Positions 14,468-22,938 of a stretch of 29,191 nt of DNA are shown here, in pieces. Under the pieces are notes generated by a model. That model did no database searches and had not been told where the DNA came from. It saw nothing but the letters and a program-made list of their open reading frames with translations. Made by a program: the position numbers and the translations under genes. Source of the stretch: a virus; IMG/VR virus record IMGVR_UViG_3300035126_000169, positions 1 to 29,191 of that record; one strand, written 5' to 3'. The number at the start of each line of letters is the position of its first letter. The stretch's first letter is position 1.

Positions 14468-15111
14468 ATAATGCGGTCTGGATTGCGATCAATTTCAGGC
14501 GGGTCGTTGCCACCGTTCCACAGACTAGGATTCGTCGGGTTGGGGCTGCCCCAGTAAATGGTTTTTTCCTGAATCGCCGTGACGAATTCTAGACCCTTGT
14601 CGGTCGCATCAATGGCAGTCTGTTCCTCGTCGGTGTAGCGACTCTCGCGCACACGGCGAAAGTCGATCAGTCGCGATTCAGCGCTCATCGTAATCTGCGC
14701 TTGCTCGCCATCGTCCGAGATAGCCATCACGTCCATCTTGCCGACAAACACAGTGACAGGTGACGCGATCAGCGAGGCCGTCGTCGACAGCGCACCTAGC
14801 ATGATCGAGCAGTTGCGGCCTTGGTAGTCCTCGTTGAGTGCAAGAGAAATGTACGCAGTCGGAACTCCGGAAAGCTGGAACGTGACTCCACGCGCCGACA
14901 AGTCCGTCGTCTCCTCAATTGGTGCGACGTTCCCGAGATCTCCCAGACCAAGATACCCTTTGCCTGCATAGGTCAGCGTTCCGTATCCAGTCCACAGGTA
15001 AACAGGTGTCGAAAACTCCATGTCCACCATGAGAATTGGTGACAGTTGCGCCGTGGTGACCTCGGCCACCATACCAGCCGTCATGGTCCTGCCTGCTGCG
15101 GTGATGCTCAT
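14464..15111 (-). CDS. Minor tail protein, DUF2163-like
   Basis: A beta-rich 215-residue protein: PVYLWTGYGTLTYAGKGYLG then GLGDLGNVAPIEET and LSARGVTFQLSGVP, a pattern typical of DUF2163 tail proteins placed before the NlpC/P60 peptidase. The C-terminus carries FRRVRESRYTDEEQ and a Trp/Pro-rich end. It probably forms part of the tail tip hub. Confidence 0.78.
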   Translation of the reverse strand: MSITAAGRTMTAGMVAEVTTAQLSPILMVDMEFSTPVYLWTGYGTLTYAGKGYLGLGDLGNVAPIEETTDLSARGVTFQLSGVPTAYISLALNEDYQGRNCSIMLGALSTTASLIASPVTVFVGKMDVMAISDDGEQAQITMSAESRLIDFRRVRESRYTDEEQTAIDATDKGLEFVTAIQEKTIYWGSPNPTNPSLWNGGNDPPEIDRNPDRII

Positions 15112-15689
15112 TGCGGAATCTCCTCGACGATAGAAAAGGACACGCCGTAAATGCCGGCCAATTCAATCGACCAGTCGGTCTGATTGTTTCCTAGGCGAAA
15201 CACACCTTTAGGACTTGAGGTCACAATCGACGTGCCGCCTGAGTAGCTAGCGCGCAGCACTGGAAACACGTCAACAGAACTCGATGAGTTCACCTGGATG
15301 ACCTTGTAGAGTGACGTTGAGATTTGCAGCCAGTCGCCAACGGCAAAGGTGCCAGTCGCGCCAGAGATGCCTAGCGTCGTTCCGTTGGCCGTGGCACTCG
15401 CCACCGTCAGCGTGCCGGTGACGTTTCCTCGCGGCGCGCTGTTGCTGTAGTCGCGGAAGTAGAACGTGCCACGCTGCGCAGCCAACAGAAACGCAATGAC
15501 CTGCTCGGCGTCCGAGCGCACCATTGGAGGACATTCGACTGAGCCAAGCCAGCCCTGCCCAGGCCAGTTGTACTGCTGCACTTGAAACGTGAATGGCGAC
15601 ACCGAGCGTGAACGCGCCGAGACTCCGGTCAGCGATAGCTTGCTGACCTTGAACGGCGAAGGCGGCGTGAGTGGGTATGAGATAGCCAT
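15108..15689 (-). CDS. Minor tail / distal tail protein, 193 aa
   Basis: Beta-rich with QQYNWPGQGWLGSVECPPM, a helix AEQVIAFLLAAQRGTFYFRD and a second half rich in Ser, Thr and Gly (GTLTVASATANG). Its position directly behind the tape measure gene is that of gpM-like or distal tail proteins. ATGA overlap with the next gene. Confidence 0.72.
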   Translation of the reverse strand: MAISYPLTPPSPFKVSKLSLTGVSARSRSVSPFTFQVQQYNWPGQGWLGSVECPPMVRSDAEQVIAFLLAAQRGTFYFRDYSNSAPRGNVTGTLTVASATANGTTLGISGATGTFAVGDWLQISTSLYKVIQVNSSSSVDVFPVLRASYSGGTSIVTSSPKGVFRLGNNQTDWSIELAGIYGVSFSIVEEIPQ

Positions 15690-15692
15690 GGC

Positions 15693-17411
15693 TTAGGCAA
15701 AGGCGCTCCGGTACGAACCACCGCGGCGCACGAGATCGGGAATCGTAACCATCAAACGCTTGCGCTCTTGTTCCAAGATCGGCTGCAACTCAGCGCGCGA
15801 AACGCCAGACTGGATATTGTAGGAGATGTTGATGTTCGGACCGCCGACCGCGCTGCCCATCTGTCCCATGCGGTCGTTGGGAATCACCGTCCCGCTTGAG
15901 CCAGGCACGAACAGTTCAGGCCCTTGTTCACCGACAATATACGGCGAGCCGGCCTTGGCTGGTCCACCTTTAGCCAAGAAGTCTAAGGATCCACTCATTG
16001 ATGCCATGATTCTGGCAATCTTTGAGTTTGGAACTACTGTACCGCTGATCCCAGGCACGAACAACTCTGGGCCCTGTTCACCGACGACATAAGGAGATCC
16101 AGCTTTAGCTGGTCCACCTTTAGCCAAGAATCCGAGACCAGCATTGATGAAGTTACCAATGGACGACGCCAGCGGAGCCGTAATGACGTTGCGGAAGATC
16201 AGCCGCATCAGATCCAGCGCAAGGTTCTTCAAAACATCGGACAACTTCTCGCCGGCAAAAATGGCATCCTCAAACCCCATAGCAATCATTGCGCCGGCTT
16301 CATTGCCAAGGCGACGCTGCTCCTCAAGCAGCGGCAACATATCCTTGTAAACGGCGACCAGTTCCTTTTGCAGCTTGGTTCGGTTCTCCAGATCGCCAGC
16401 ACCAGTGGCGGCGAGTTTAGCCACTAGCTCAGTCTCTCTCGCCTTTAACGCATTCAGCTGCTCGCCGTCTGATGCTTGCCGACCAGAAACCAGCGCCCGC
16501 ATCCTTTCAAAGTCTTCGAACGATGCGGTATAGTCCTCCATCGCCTTGCGTCCAGACTCGCCAGACGCTTCTACAATTTGCTTGATTCGACGCTCTGCTT
16601 CCTCGGTCGTCAGCAATTGTCTATATTTTAGCGCAATGATTAGATCAATCTGCCGAGCGTATTCACGCATCGGGTCCAGCATATCCTTTTCCCGTTCGGC
16701 CATGTCGGCCATCATTTGATCCGCCGAAATTCTTGCCTGCTCTGACTCGTCATTTGTTCGACGAACAGCGTCGATCAGCTGCTCAAATTCATCGGTAACT
16801 TTACCGACTGCTTTGCCGAAGTCATCGGCTCGTTTATCAAATCGAGCGCCCGTGATCTGCGAATCTAGTTTTGAGATCTGAACATTTAGCTTTGCGTATT
16901 CAACATCCAGTTCTCTTAGGCGATTGGCTTCTTCAACAGTAGCTGCACTATCAAACGTGGTGACAGTTCGCACCCTACCAGTGCGATCCATCGTCATTGT
17001 TTCTTTTGTGACGACCGCAGTCTTCTTCCTAAGCGCCTCAATCTCACGCTCCATCTCGATGCGTTTTTGCATCGCAGACTTGAGCTGGCCTTCCTGCGTT
17101 AATGCCTCAAAAGCGGCTGTGCCGTAAATCTTTTTAACTTCCTCTGCGGTTTCTTTGACGATATTTTTAACGTCTTCAAATCGCGTGATAAGTTTTCCTA
17201 TGGCGTCGACTGCTTTATCAATCGCAGCAGTGAGCGAAACGCCCAGAGCAGAGGCAAGGCCAAAACCGAGCGCCTTAGGATCGAAAGCGCGCTTCATGAA
17301 AGCCGCCGCCGCCGCCGACGACTGCTTCAACTGAGCAAGCGAGTTTTGGATATTACCAAACGCTTGTCGAGTCGCGTCAACTGCGCGGATAATGAATGAG
17401 GCTTCAGCCAT
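15693..17411 (-). CDS. Tail tape measure protein
   Basis: A 572-residue protein that sets tail length. The N-terminal part has an alanine-rich segment (SSAAAAAFMKRAFDPKALG). A long helical and coiled-coil centre (about 80-400) follows, with many Lys/Glu heptads. The C-terminus carries the tape measure signature GGPAKAGSPY, VGEQGPELFVP and SGTVxPN, present twice in tandem. The short length suggests a short tail, roughly 85 nm at the usual 0.15 nm per residue. Its ATG overlaps the end of the frameshift extension of the chaperone gene, the normal arrangement in siphophages. Confidence 0.92.
   Translation of the reverse strand: MAEASFIIRAVDATRQAFGNIQNSLAQLKQSSAAAAAFMKRAFDPKALGFGLASALGVSLTAAIDKAVDAIGKLITRFEDVKNIVKETAEEVKKIYGTAAFEALTQEGQLKSAMQKRIEMEREIEALRKKTAVVTKETMTMDRTGRVRTVTTFDSAATVEEANRLRELDVEYAKLNVQISKLDSQITGARFDKRADDFGKAVGKVTDEFEQLIDAVRRTNDESEQARISADQMMADMAEREKDMLDPMREYARQIDLIIALKYRQLLTTEEAERRIKQIVEASGESGRKAMEDYTASFEDFERMRALVSGRQASDGEQLNALKARETELVAKLAATGAGDLENRTKLQKELVAVYKDMLPLLEEQRRLGNEAGAMIAMGFEDAIFAGEKLSDVLKNLALDLMRLIFRNVITAPLASSIGNFINAGLGFLAKGGPAKAGSPYVVGEQGPELFVPGISGTVVPNSKIARIMASMSGSLDFLAKGGPAKAGSPYIVGEQGPELFVPGSSGTVIPNDRMGQMGSAVGGPNINISYNIQSGVSRAELQPILEQERKRLMVTIPDLVRRGGSYRSAFA
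15876..16130 (-). repeat. Tandem repeat in the tape measure C-terminus
   Basis: A 50-residue unit beginning FLAKGGPAKAGSPY at residue 428 recurs at residue 478. The second copy is clearly similar over the first 35 residues (GEQGPELFVPG, SGTV, PN). The underlying DNA has diverged at many third positions, so the duplication is not recent. Confidence 0.85.
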
Positions 17412-17885
17412 GTTTTTTGGTCACTTGCTGCTGATGGTGAAAATAGGCGAGCCAACCAGTCAATTCCTGAGCCGGCATCGCCATGACCTCATGCGCAAAC
17501 TTGCCGAGCTTTTCCGCTAATGCATAGATGGCGAGGAGGTCGGCACCCTCGCCACCGTGGATCAGTTTTTTAGCTCTTCAACTGGCGGCGCAGCCTCCGA
17601 CAGAATGAAGTTGGCGACACGCGCAATGAGATTTGAGTCGGCCTTGTGCAGCAAGGTCATCTTGTGGTCAGCGTTGAACAGCTTGTTGCCGTCCTTGTCT
17701 GCTGCCTTTAAGATTAGAACATCGACTAGAAGCTCCATGTCGTTGTCCTTGGCCTTGCGGTAAAGGCGATTTTTCTCGGCCAGCGTGACTGGCGTTGCGT
17801 AGATCGTCAGCTTCCACTCAAGCACCTCAATTGAGCGGGTGCCGAGCGCGGCGAAGTGTTCGCGTACTAGGTCAATTGCATCCAT
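17404..17885 (-). CDS. Tail assembly chaperone fusion (gpGT-like) by -1 frameshift
   Basis: A 160-residue fusion made when ribosomes slip -1 at A AAA AAC (17571-17565), where codons CTA-AAA-AAC precede the TGA stop. Upstream are the 107 residues of the gpG-like protein. The extension adds 53 residues: LIHGGEGADLLAIYALAEKL and MPAQELTGWLAYF, then a His/Gln/Lys-rich end. The EL-GWLAYF motif is typical of phage gpT-like C-terminal regions. In lambda, gpG and gpGT bind the tape measure and bring tail tube subunits to it. Order here is tube, G, T, tape measure, as expected. Confidence 0.85.
17527..17571 (-). promoter_or_regulatory. Programmed -1 ribosomal frameshift site
   Basis: The heptamer AAAAAAC lies at 17571-17565 in the zero frame as CT(A AAA AAC). 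Eight bases later a 10-bp stem (GGTGGCGAGG with CCTCGCCATC, one G-U pair, 10-base loop) spans 17556-17527. Heptamer, spacer and hairpin have textbook geometry for -1 slippage. The zero-frame TGA lies immediately after the heptamer. Confidence 0.86.
17562..17885 (-). CDS. Tail assembly chaperone, short form (gpG-like)
   Basis: The unshifted product of 107 residues, helical, ending at the TGA right after the slippery site (PPVEELKN). Features such as ALGTRSIEVLEW and TLAEKNRLYRKAKDN fit small tail chaperones. ATG 17885 overlaps the TAA of the tail tube gene by one base. It should be far more abundant than the fusion, and the ratio of the two matters for tail assembly in studied phages. Confidence 0.85.
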   Translation of the reverse strand: MDAIDLVREHFAALGTRSIEVLEWKLTIYATPVTLAEKNRLYRKAKDNDMELLVDVLILKAADKDGNKLFNADHKMTLLHKADSNLIARVANFILSEAAPPVEELKN

Positions 17886-18271
17886 TAGACCGTAACGGTG
17901 CTCAGGGCGCCGTTCCCTTCAATGGAAATCGAACCTTCAACCATGCCGTCGAACGCAGCCGAGATGTCGAACTTCGTCACGATGCCGCCGCCTGTGTAGT
18001 AGGTGGCCGTCGAAGCAGTGCCTTCCGGATAGAGGTTGACCGTAACAGATGAACCAATGGTCAAGGCAATCTGTCCAGCGTCGACTTCGTCCCAGTAAAG
18101 ATCGCCCGAAACAGACCAAGTGCGGAGCGTTGCCTTACGAGTGCGGTAGGTGTCTCCGATGATGGAGTCTTCGACGACATCCGACGAATGCGCAAGCGAG
18201 TAGTTGCGCAGTTCGCCAATGGTGGTGCTGCTGATTCGAACGGTGCCTTCGCGGCCCAGGTGGTTTGCCAT
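17885..18271 (-). CDS. Major tail (tube) protein
   Basis: A 128-residue beta-rich protein: GREGTVRISSTTIGELRNYSL, AHSSDVVEDSIIGDTYR, TWSVSGDLYWDEVDAGQ, then a YYTGGGIVTKFDISAAFDG turn and an EGSISIEGNGAL end. This pattern matches tail tube proteins of siphophages whose subunits stack as hexameric rings. It lies directly upstream of the chaperone pair, as expected. Confidence 0.87.
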   Translation of the reverse strand: MANHLGREGTVRISSTTIGELRNYSLAHSSDVVEDSIIGDTYRTRKATLRTWSVSGDLYWDEVDAGQIALTIGSSVTVNLYPEGTASTATYYTGGGIVTKFDISAAFDGMVEGSISIEGNGALSTVTV

Positions 18272-18272
18272 A

Positions 18273-18707
18273 TTAGTCAGTGGTTAGATAAATGCAGTTG
18301 AAAGTATGACGCGCGACGCCCCAGCGCTTGTCCTCGTCGTCCTCCATCACATATTGCACAGATGTCAGATGAAGGTCGTCACAGGCGCCGCCAAGGGTAA
18401 CATCCTCCAAAACGGCTGCCTCGACCGCGGCCGAGCCGGTGTCGAATAGATCGTCAATGTAGGTCACTCCGGTTTGCGCGGTGAAATAATCAACATGGAC
18501 GGAAAGCTGTCGGTATTGGACACGATTGCTTGGCGCTAGCGAACGCACTTCAATTTGCTCGTCGACGGCATAGACTGCCGCCGCCGGAAACGACATTGAG
18601 GTTAGGGTGTTATTCCGACCTCTTAACAGGTTAGCGGTCGGCACGATTGCACCGCCAGCAGTTAGCTTGGCAGCAATCGCGTTGCGAATTTGTGTGCGTG
18701 TGCTCAT
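18273..18707 (-). CDS. Tail terminator / completion-like protein
   Basis: A 144-residue alpha/beta protein. The N-terminal helix (STRTQIRNAIAAKLTAGG) followed by strands (FPAAAVYAVDE, RQLSVHVDYFTAQ) and the late strand VARHTFNCIYL match the gpU-like terminators that cap the tail tube. It is located between a connector and the tube gene, which supports this. Identification is by pattern and order. Confidence 0.68.
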   Translation of the reverse strand: MSTRTQIRNAIAAKLTAGGAIVPTANLLRGRNNTLTSMSFPAAAVYAVDEQIEVRSLAPSNRVQYRQLSVHVDYFTAQTGVTYIDDLFDTGSAAVEAAVLEDVTLGGACDDLHLTSVQYVMEDDEDKRWGVARHTFNCIYLTTD

Positions 18708-19531
18708 GCAGAGAGAAGCGGAGGTGTGGCGGCCGGAGGAAGTCTGTCACCTTTAACTCGTACAAATCCAAGGTTTACCGCGTGCCCAGCCAGAACACGT
18801 TGCAGCTTTCGCTGAGTGATCGCAATGCGTCCACTCAATGCAGGACGAACAACAATTTGCTGGTATCGCGGAATCTTGACGTTCAGATTTCGCGCGATGA
18901 TAAACGGATTTTTACTGGTATAATCATACGTCACGACGCCGGCCTTGTTCGCCAGCTTTTCGGCATACTTCTTATACTTGGCTCCAGTCGCCTTTGCTGT
19001 AGGGATCCAGCCGGCCAAATGCCAGCCAACGCGCGAGGCCAAACCTACCTTTTCCTTGTTTCCGATCAACGTGTTGAAGTCCTTACGGTAGGCTGCAAAC
19101 GGTCTATTCGCTCTGATTCTGCCGAACCTATCACGCAGCGCAATATGCTTTGCGGCCAGTTCTTGATACGAGCCGAGCATCACCTTACCATGTAGCCAAC
19201 TTAGCGAGGCAAGATTGGGAAGTCGGAACAGTTCATTAAGTTTGTCAGTGTTGCGCCTTCTGATGTAGCCAGCAATCGACTTGTAGAAACCGCCCTGCGT
19301 GGCTCTGCTGTTGAAGTAGTCATAGTCAAGCGGCACCGCTAACTTGCGAATATCGGCCTGCATATTTTGCACGCCGTCTTTCCGCTGTTTTGGCCGCGTA
19401 AACTTCAAGATGTGCTGCGTGACGTACTTTGCTTCTTGCTTGATTACCATTCCATAATCGACGGAAGCAGCCGACGCCAAGCGACCGAGCGCCATTTCCA
19501 GTTCTCGGGTTCTTGCCTCAATGGCGATCAT
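18704..19531 (-). CDS. Neck / minor tail protein, 275 aa
   Basis: A basic protein with an N-terminal helix (RELEMALGRLASAAS) and many Lys/Arg residues, located where HK97 gp10-like neck proteins usually lie. It is longer than those (about 120-170 aa), and the middle part (GKVMLGSYQELAAKHIALRDRFG) is unfamiliar. Function in head-tail joining is inferred from position. ATGA overlaps join it to both neighbours. Confidence 0.55.
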   Translation of the reverse strand: MIAIEARTRELEMALGRLASAASVDYGMVIKQEAKYVTQHILKFTRPKQRKDGVQNMQADIRKLAVPLDYDYFNSRATQGGFYKSIAGYIRRRNTDKLNELFRLPNLASLSWLHGKVMLGSYQELAAKHIALRDRFGRIRANRPFAAYRKDFNTLIGNKEKVGLASRVGWHLAGWIPTAKATGAKYKKYAEKLANKAGVVTYDYTSKNPFIIARNLNVKIPRYQQIVVRPALSGRIAITQRKLQRVLAGHAVNLGFVRVKGDRLPPAATPPLLSA

Positions 19532-19845
19532 ATCGACTTCTTGACCTCGATCTGCACTCCGGTGCCCTCCGCATCAAACTCCATGTTCTCGATGAAGTAC
19601 GTCACTCCAGCGCGCACGACGGTCGTCGTCAGCTGCGGAGCAGTCACGACCTGCGACGCTAAGAAAAACACGGTAAACCTGCCCTCGTCGCGACGCTGAT
19701 CTTCGAACGACTGGAACATATTCCGCGAGTTGTTCCAGACGCCGGTGATGGCCGTGTTGAAGATGCTGAACGTGATGCCAGCCTGATCTTGAATGGCCGA
19801 AAAGTCCGCCTCCAGGCGCGTCGGGTCAAAGTCTCGGACGGTCAT
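19528..19845 (-). CDS. Putative head-tail joining protein, 105 aa
   Basis: A small protein ending in beta strands (TVVRAGVTYFIENMEF, TGVQIEVKKSI), like head-closure or stopper proteins that lie just upstream of the gp10-like gene. Size and order fit; the sequence is not diagnostic. Its gene starts within the stop of a glycosyltransferase-like gene, an unusual neighbour. Confidence 0.55.
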   Translation of the reverse strand: MTVRDFDPTRLEADFSAIQDQAGITFSIFNTAITGVWNNSRNMFQSFEDQRRDEGRFTVFFLASQVVTAPQLTTTVVRAGVTYFIENMEFDAEGTGVQIEVKKSI

Positions 19846-20555
19846 ACTAAAGGGCCAAATGTCACAACCTTGGACTTGGCGGTGATCGTATCATCCTGCG
19901 GCGTGCCGGACGGAATGTGCCAATAGGACGACCGCACGGCATTGCAAATGATGGCAGGTGCTGAGTTAACGGTCATCACCTGCCGAGCGTCACGCAACAT
20001 CCGGATCAGGTCAGGAATGGACCGTGCCGTGAGAAACAGCGACTCAGACCAGCCGGCGGCAATGCACGCCTCGGCCTGCCGCTCCTCGGCCAAGATTCGC
20101 ATCGGAGCGCCGAAGGTCTGGAAGGCATACTGGCAGATGATTGCCGGCGACATCTTGACCGTTTGGCTGTAGCCGAAAGGGGAAACGATGGCGGTCTGTG
20201 GACCGTACAGATGGTCCTCGACGGCTGACATCGTCGGCACTCGATCAAAGACGATTGAACGGTCTAGGCCGTCGCACTCGGGCAGCAGCCCGTACACGAA
20301 GTCTTCCCACGACTTCCCACTAGCGCGGAAAGCAACGTACTTATCCGGCCAGATCTGCAGGTCGATTCGCCGTGCCTTTAGGTCACGCCCAGGCGATGTC
20401 GGCCGCGCGTAGCTGACGGCCTCAAAAACGCCGTAATACTGAGGCAGGCACTCGATGGCTACCTCGTATCCCGCCGACGCAAAGTGCCTCGCTATTGGCA
20501 AGCAACGGAGGATATCGCCCAGCCGCTCGTGGTAGACTAAGACAATGGTCTTCAT
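19842..20555 (-). CDS. GT-B glycosyltransferase-like protein (GT9-like), 237 aa
   Basis: The start is ATG 20555, overlapping the upstream TGA; a longer frame to 20660 only overlaps the neighbour. The N-terminus MKTIVLVYHERLGDILRCLP resembles the opening strand and glycine loop of family 9 (heptosyltransferase-type) enzymes. AIVSPFGYSQTVKMSP and VNSAPAIICNAVRSSYWHIP recall their nucleotide-sugar half. The protein is shorter than a normal GT9 (about 340 aa), so activity is uncertain. Confidence 0.65.
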   Translation of the reverse strand: MKTIVLVYHERLGDILRCLPIARHFASAGYEVAIECLPQYYGVFEAVSYARPTSPGRDLKARRIDLQIWPDKYVAFRASGKSWEDFVYGLLPECDGLDRSIVFDRVPTMSAVEDHLYGPQTAIVSPFGYSQTVKMSPAIICQYAFQTFGAPMRILAEERQAEACIAAGWSESLFLTARSIPDLIRMLRDARQVMTVNSAPAIICNAVRSSYWHIPSGTPQDDTITAKSKVVTFGPLV

Positions 20556-21142
20556 GGCAGCAGTCGGTTGTACTGATCGGCCGTCTTGCCGGCGACCCAG
20601 CCATGGAACCCGAAAGAGCAGGCAGGTCCGCAGTCGCCCTCCTCGATGTAGTGCTCCCATGAAAACTTGGCGGCAATCTCGACTGGCGCGTACTTCATGC
20701 CCAGTTCAGTCAGCGGGCGGTTGAGCACTTGGCAGGTGAACACGTCGCCATTCTGACCAGCCCAGAGCGGAATCGCTGCGGCCGTGGCCTCAAGGAAGCG
20801 CTTTGAACGCAGGCAGAATCCGGTATTCCCGACGCGGTGCTTTGTGCCCCAGGATGCCGGCCAAGGTGCGCCGATCATATCGTACTGCAACCAGTCATCA
20901 TTCCACAGTTGAGGGTTGATGATCCAGCCGTCATGCGAGACGAACAGCGCGTGCGAGGTGTGAACGTGGCGCGCTAGTTCCTCGATCTCGCAGCGCATCG
21001 CGTCTTGGTAGTTCTTAGGCGTGTCAATCAGCACCGAGGCTGCAAAGCCGAACATCCGTTCGCAGTGCCGCATCACGCGAGCGGTCCGCTCTGGATTCGC
21101 TCCATCCGTCGCGATCAGCGTCACATCCTTGAGAGTCTTCAT
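20552..21142 (-). CDS. DUF5672-like glycosyltransferase, 196 aa
   Basis: DUF5672 features are clear: SHDGWIINPQLW, YDMIGAPWPA (residues 88-96), RVGNTGFCLRSKRFLE (103-118), GQNGDVFTC, YAPVEIAAKFSWE and the FGFHGW end. This domain has a GT-A-like fold and is associated with glycan synthesis; donor and acceptor are unknown. ATGA overlaps link it to both flanking sugar genes, so the three are translated as a unit. Confidence 0.82.
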   Translation of the reverse strand: MKTLKDVTLIATDGANPERTARVMRHCERMFGFAASVLIDTPKNYQDAMRCEIEELARHVHTSHALFVSHDGWIINPQLWNDDWLQYDMIGAPWPASWGTKHRVGNTGFCLRSKRFLEATAAAIPLWAGQNGDVFTCQVLNRPLTELGMKYAPVEIAAKFSWEHYIEEGDCGPACSFGFHGWVAGKTADQYNRLLP

Positions 21143-22854
21143 GATGCCTCCTTGGTCACAGCGTCCGGATTGCGCAGCTGAAACAGCGCGCTACCTCGCG
21201 CATAGCGTTCGCGCTGGTTGTTGTGCTGGTAGGTCGCATCTAGTTGACCATGACCGAATTGCGGATGCGCGTGGACAAAGGTGATCTTGTCGCGTGCGTC
21301 GATGACCACGCCATCCTTCCAGGCTCGATGCGAAAACTCGTCATCCGAGAAGACCGACTCGTAGCCAGCGTAGAACATATCGCCCTGCTTCTCCCAGCGG
21401 CCGCGCGACATAATCGCCATGCAAAGCAGCGAGTCCTTGCGTGCGCCGTCGTTAATGGCGATGACGACTTCTTCCTTCGCAAGATCGCGGTTCGCGACTA
21501 GCTCTAGCAGTCGCAAGTCCCAGTGCAGCGGAGGCAGCCAATCATCGGATAGCTGAATGATGAGATCGCCAGACGCCTTGCGCGCTCCCTTGTTCCAAGC
21601 TGCTACGCAACTGCGCTGATCGGAAACGACGTGTTCGAACTGCTGGGACATCTCCATTGATACGTTGTCGTCGAGGTCGACGCAGAAGATGTGCTCCACG
21701 TTGGCCGGATTGAATGCGCTCTGCAGGAACGCCTCACGGCACGCCACGGCCTTGCTTGAACGACCGCGGGTCGCATGGACTAGCGAGATCGTTGGCCGTG
21801 AGTGATTGTGGAACATGGCCTGCAACTCAGCCGCACGCTCCATCTTGCCGGCGTATCGCGCTGCACGCGCGGCCAGATCAATGCCATACCAGCCGTAATG
21901 CTTGGCCTCGTGCGTCCACGGCCGGATCTCGCCTGGCGGTTCCGGCCGGAGCAGTGCCTGCTCGGCCCAGTAAAAGGCGCGTTCCTTGTCCTGCTTCTCG
22001 AAGTAGAGCAGCACCAGCGAGGTCAGCGCCTCGCGACACCAGGGAAACACGCCGTGCGCCTCTAGGCAGTAGCGGATGGCGTCGCGGTGATTGCCGCAGC
22101 ACCGTGCCAAGTTCAGAAGCGCCTCGTACTTAAACGAGTCCATCAAGTTCGGCATCGAGATCGCAATCTTCGCGAACTCCTCCGCGGCCTTGTAGTTGCC
22201 CGAGCAGTAGTGCTCTTGATGAAGGTAAAAATACTGTGCAGCCGTATCGCGAACTGAATTGCGCAGGATTCGCAGATTGCGCGTGCGGTTCTCTCGCTTG
22301 ACCTCAAGCGGTGCGTGGACCCAGACCGGATCGTTTAAGTCCATGTGCTTGTCGCCGGCGAGCAGCAGCAGGTTCTCGTGGACATCGTGGTGCCACTTAC
22401 GGCCGGCATGAAAACTCGCGCGGCGCATGGCTCGTTCACGGTAGAGCTTCTTATTCGTACCGCGGACATCGTAGAGGAATCGCACCATTGCCACCTCCGC
22501 TGCTACGCCGGCCAGCGTTTCGCGCAGACGCTCGGCACCGTCCATGATGTCGTCGCAATCGGCCCAGATCAGCCAGTCACCCGTGCCCTGCCGGAACGAG
22601 TCGTTGCGCGCCTCGCCGAAACTGTCGACGTGCTCCCATTTCTCCGCACCGTACTGGTTTTGATGCTCGGAGAAGATGAAGCGTTTGCCATTGGCTTCGC
22701 ACCAGTCACGCGCGATAGACAGCGTAGCATCCGGTTTCCGCGAGCCGATGGCTCGGACTAGAGAAAGTTCATCAAAGGCCGGAGCGAATGAGTCCAGCAT
22801 CCGGCCGATGTGGTGCTGTTCATTCCCGCAGATGACACAAAGCGAAATGCGCAT
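21139..22854 (-). CDS. Two-domain glycosyltransferase with central TPR region
   Basis: A 571-residue protein in three parts. Residues 1-190 form a family 2-type GT-A domain (ISLCVICGNEQHHIGRMLDS, DWLIWADCDDIMDG with a DxD-like CDD at 100-102). Residues about 200-345 are helical, TPR-like repeats (AQYFYLHQEHYCSGNYKAAEE, ALLNLARCC). Residues 354-560 begin ISLVHATRGR and carry VDLDD (392-396) and SGDLIIQLSDDW (428-439), a second GT-A-like domain. Two catalytic domains in one chain could add two sugars in succession. It lies just after twin terminators behind the capsid gene. Confidence 0.85.
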   Translation of the reverse strand: MRISLCVICGNEQHHIGRMLDSFAPAFDELSLVRAIGSRKPDATLSIARDWCEANGKRFIFSEHQNQYGAEKWEHVDSFGEARNDSFRQGTGDWLIWADCDDIMDGAERLRETLAGVAAEVAMVRFLYDVRGTNKKLYRERAMRRASFHAGRKWHHDVHENLLLLAGDKHMDLNDPVWVHAPLEVKRENRTRNLRILRNSVRDTAAQYFYLHQEHYCSGNYKAAEEFAKIAISMPNLMDSFKYEALLNLARCCGNHRDAIRYCLEAHGVFPWCREALTSLVLLYFEKQDKERAFYWAEQALLRPEPPGEIRPWTHEAKHYGWYGIDLAARAARYAGKMERAAELQAMFHNHSRPTISLVHATRGRSSKAVACREAFLQSAFNPANVEHIFCVDLDDNVSMEMSQQFEHVVSDQRSCVAAWNKGARKASGDLIIQLSDDWLPPLHWDLRLLELVANRDLAKEEVVIAINDGARKDSLLCMAIMSRGRWEKQGDMFYAGYESVFSDDEFSHRAWKDGVVIDARDKITFVHAHPQFGHGQLDATYQHNNQRERYARGSALFQLRNPDAVTKEAS

Positions 22855-22872
22855 GGCATGGTCGAGAACGTC

Positions 22873-22909
22873 AAAAAAGAAACACCGCCCAGCCTATGCT
22901 GAACGGTGT
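22873..22909 (-). terminator. Intrinsic terminator, distal of a pair
   Basis: On the minus strand ACACCGTTCAGC pairs with GCTGGGCGGTGT over 12 bp (two G-U pairs) with a four-base loop ATAG, followed by TTCTTTTTT. It lies 18 bases before the glycosyltransferase start. Confidence 0.88.
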
Positions 22910-22913
22910 CGGG

Positions 22914-22932
22914 CCAATGATGCCATCATTGG
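22914..22932. other. Perfect 9-bp palindrome between two terminators
   Basis: CCAATGATG-C-CATCATTGG has 9-bp arms around one central base. It has no T tract. It may be an operator for a dimeric repressor or a third mRNA hairpin. The symmetry is unlikely by chance. Confidence 0.7.
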
Positions 22933-22938
22933 TGGGGC

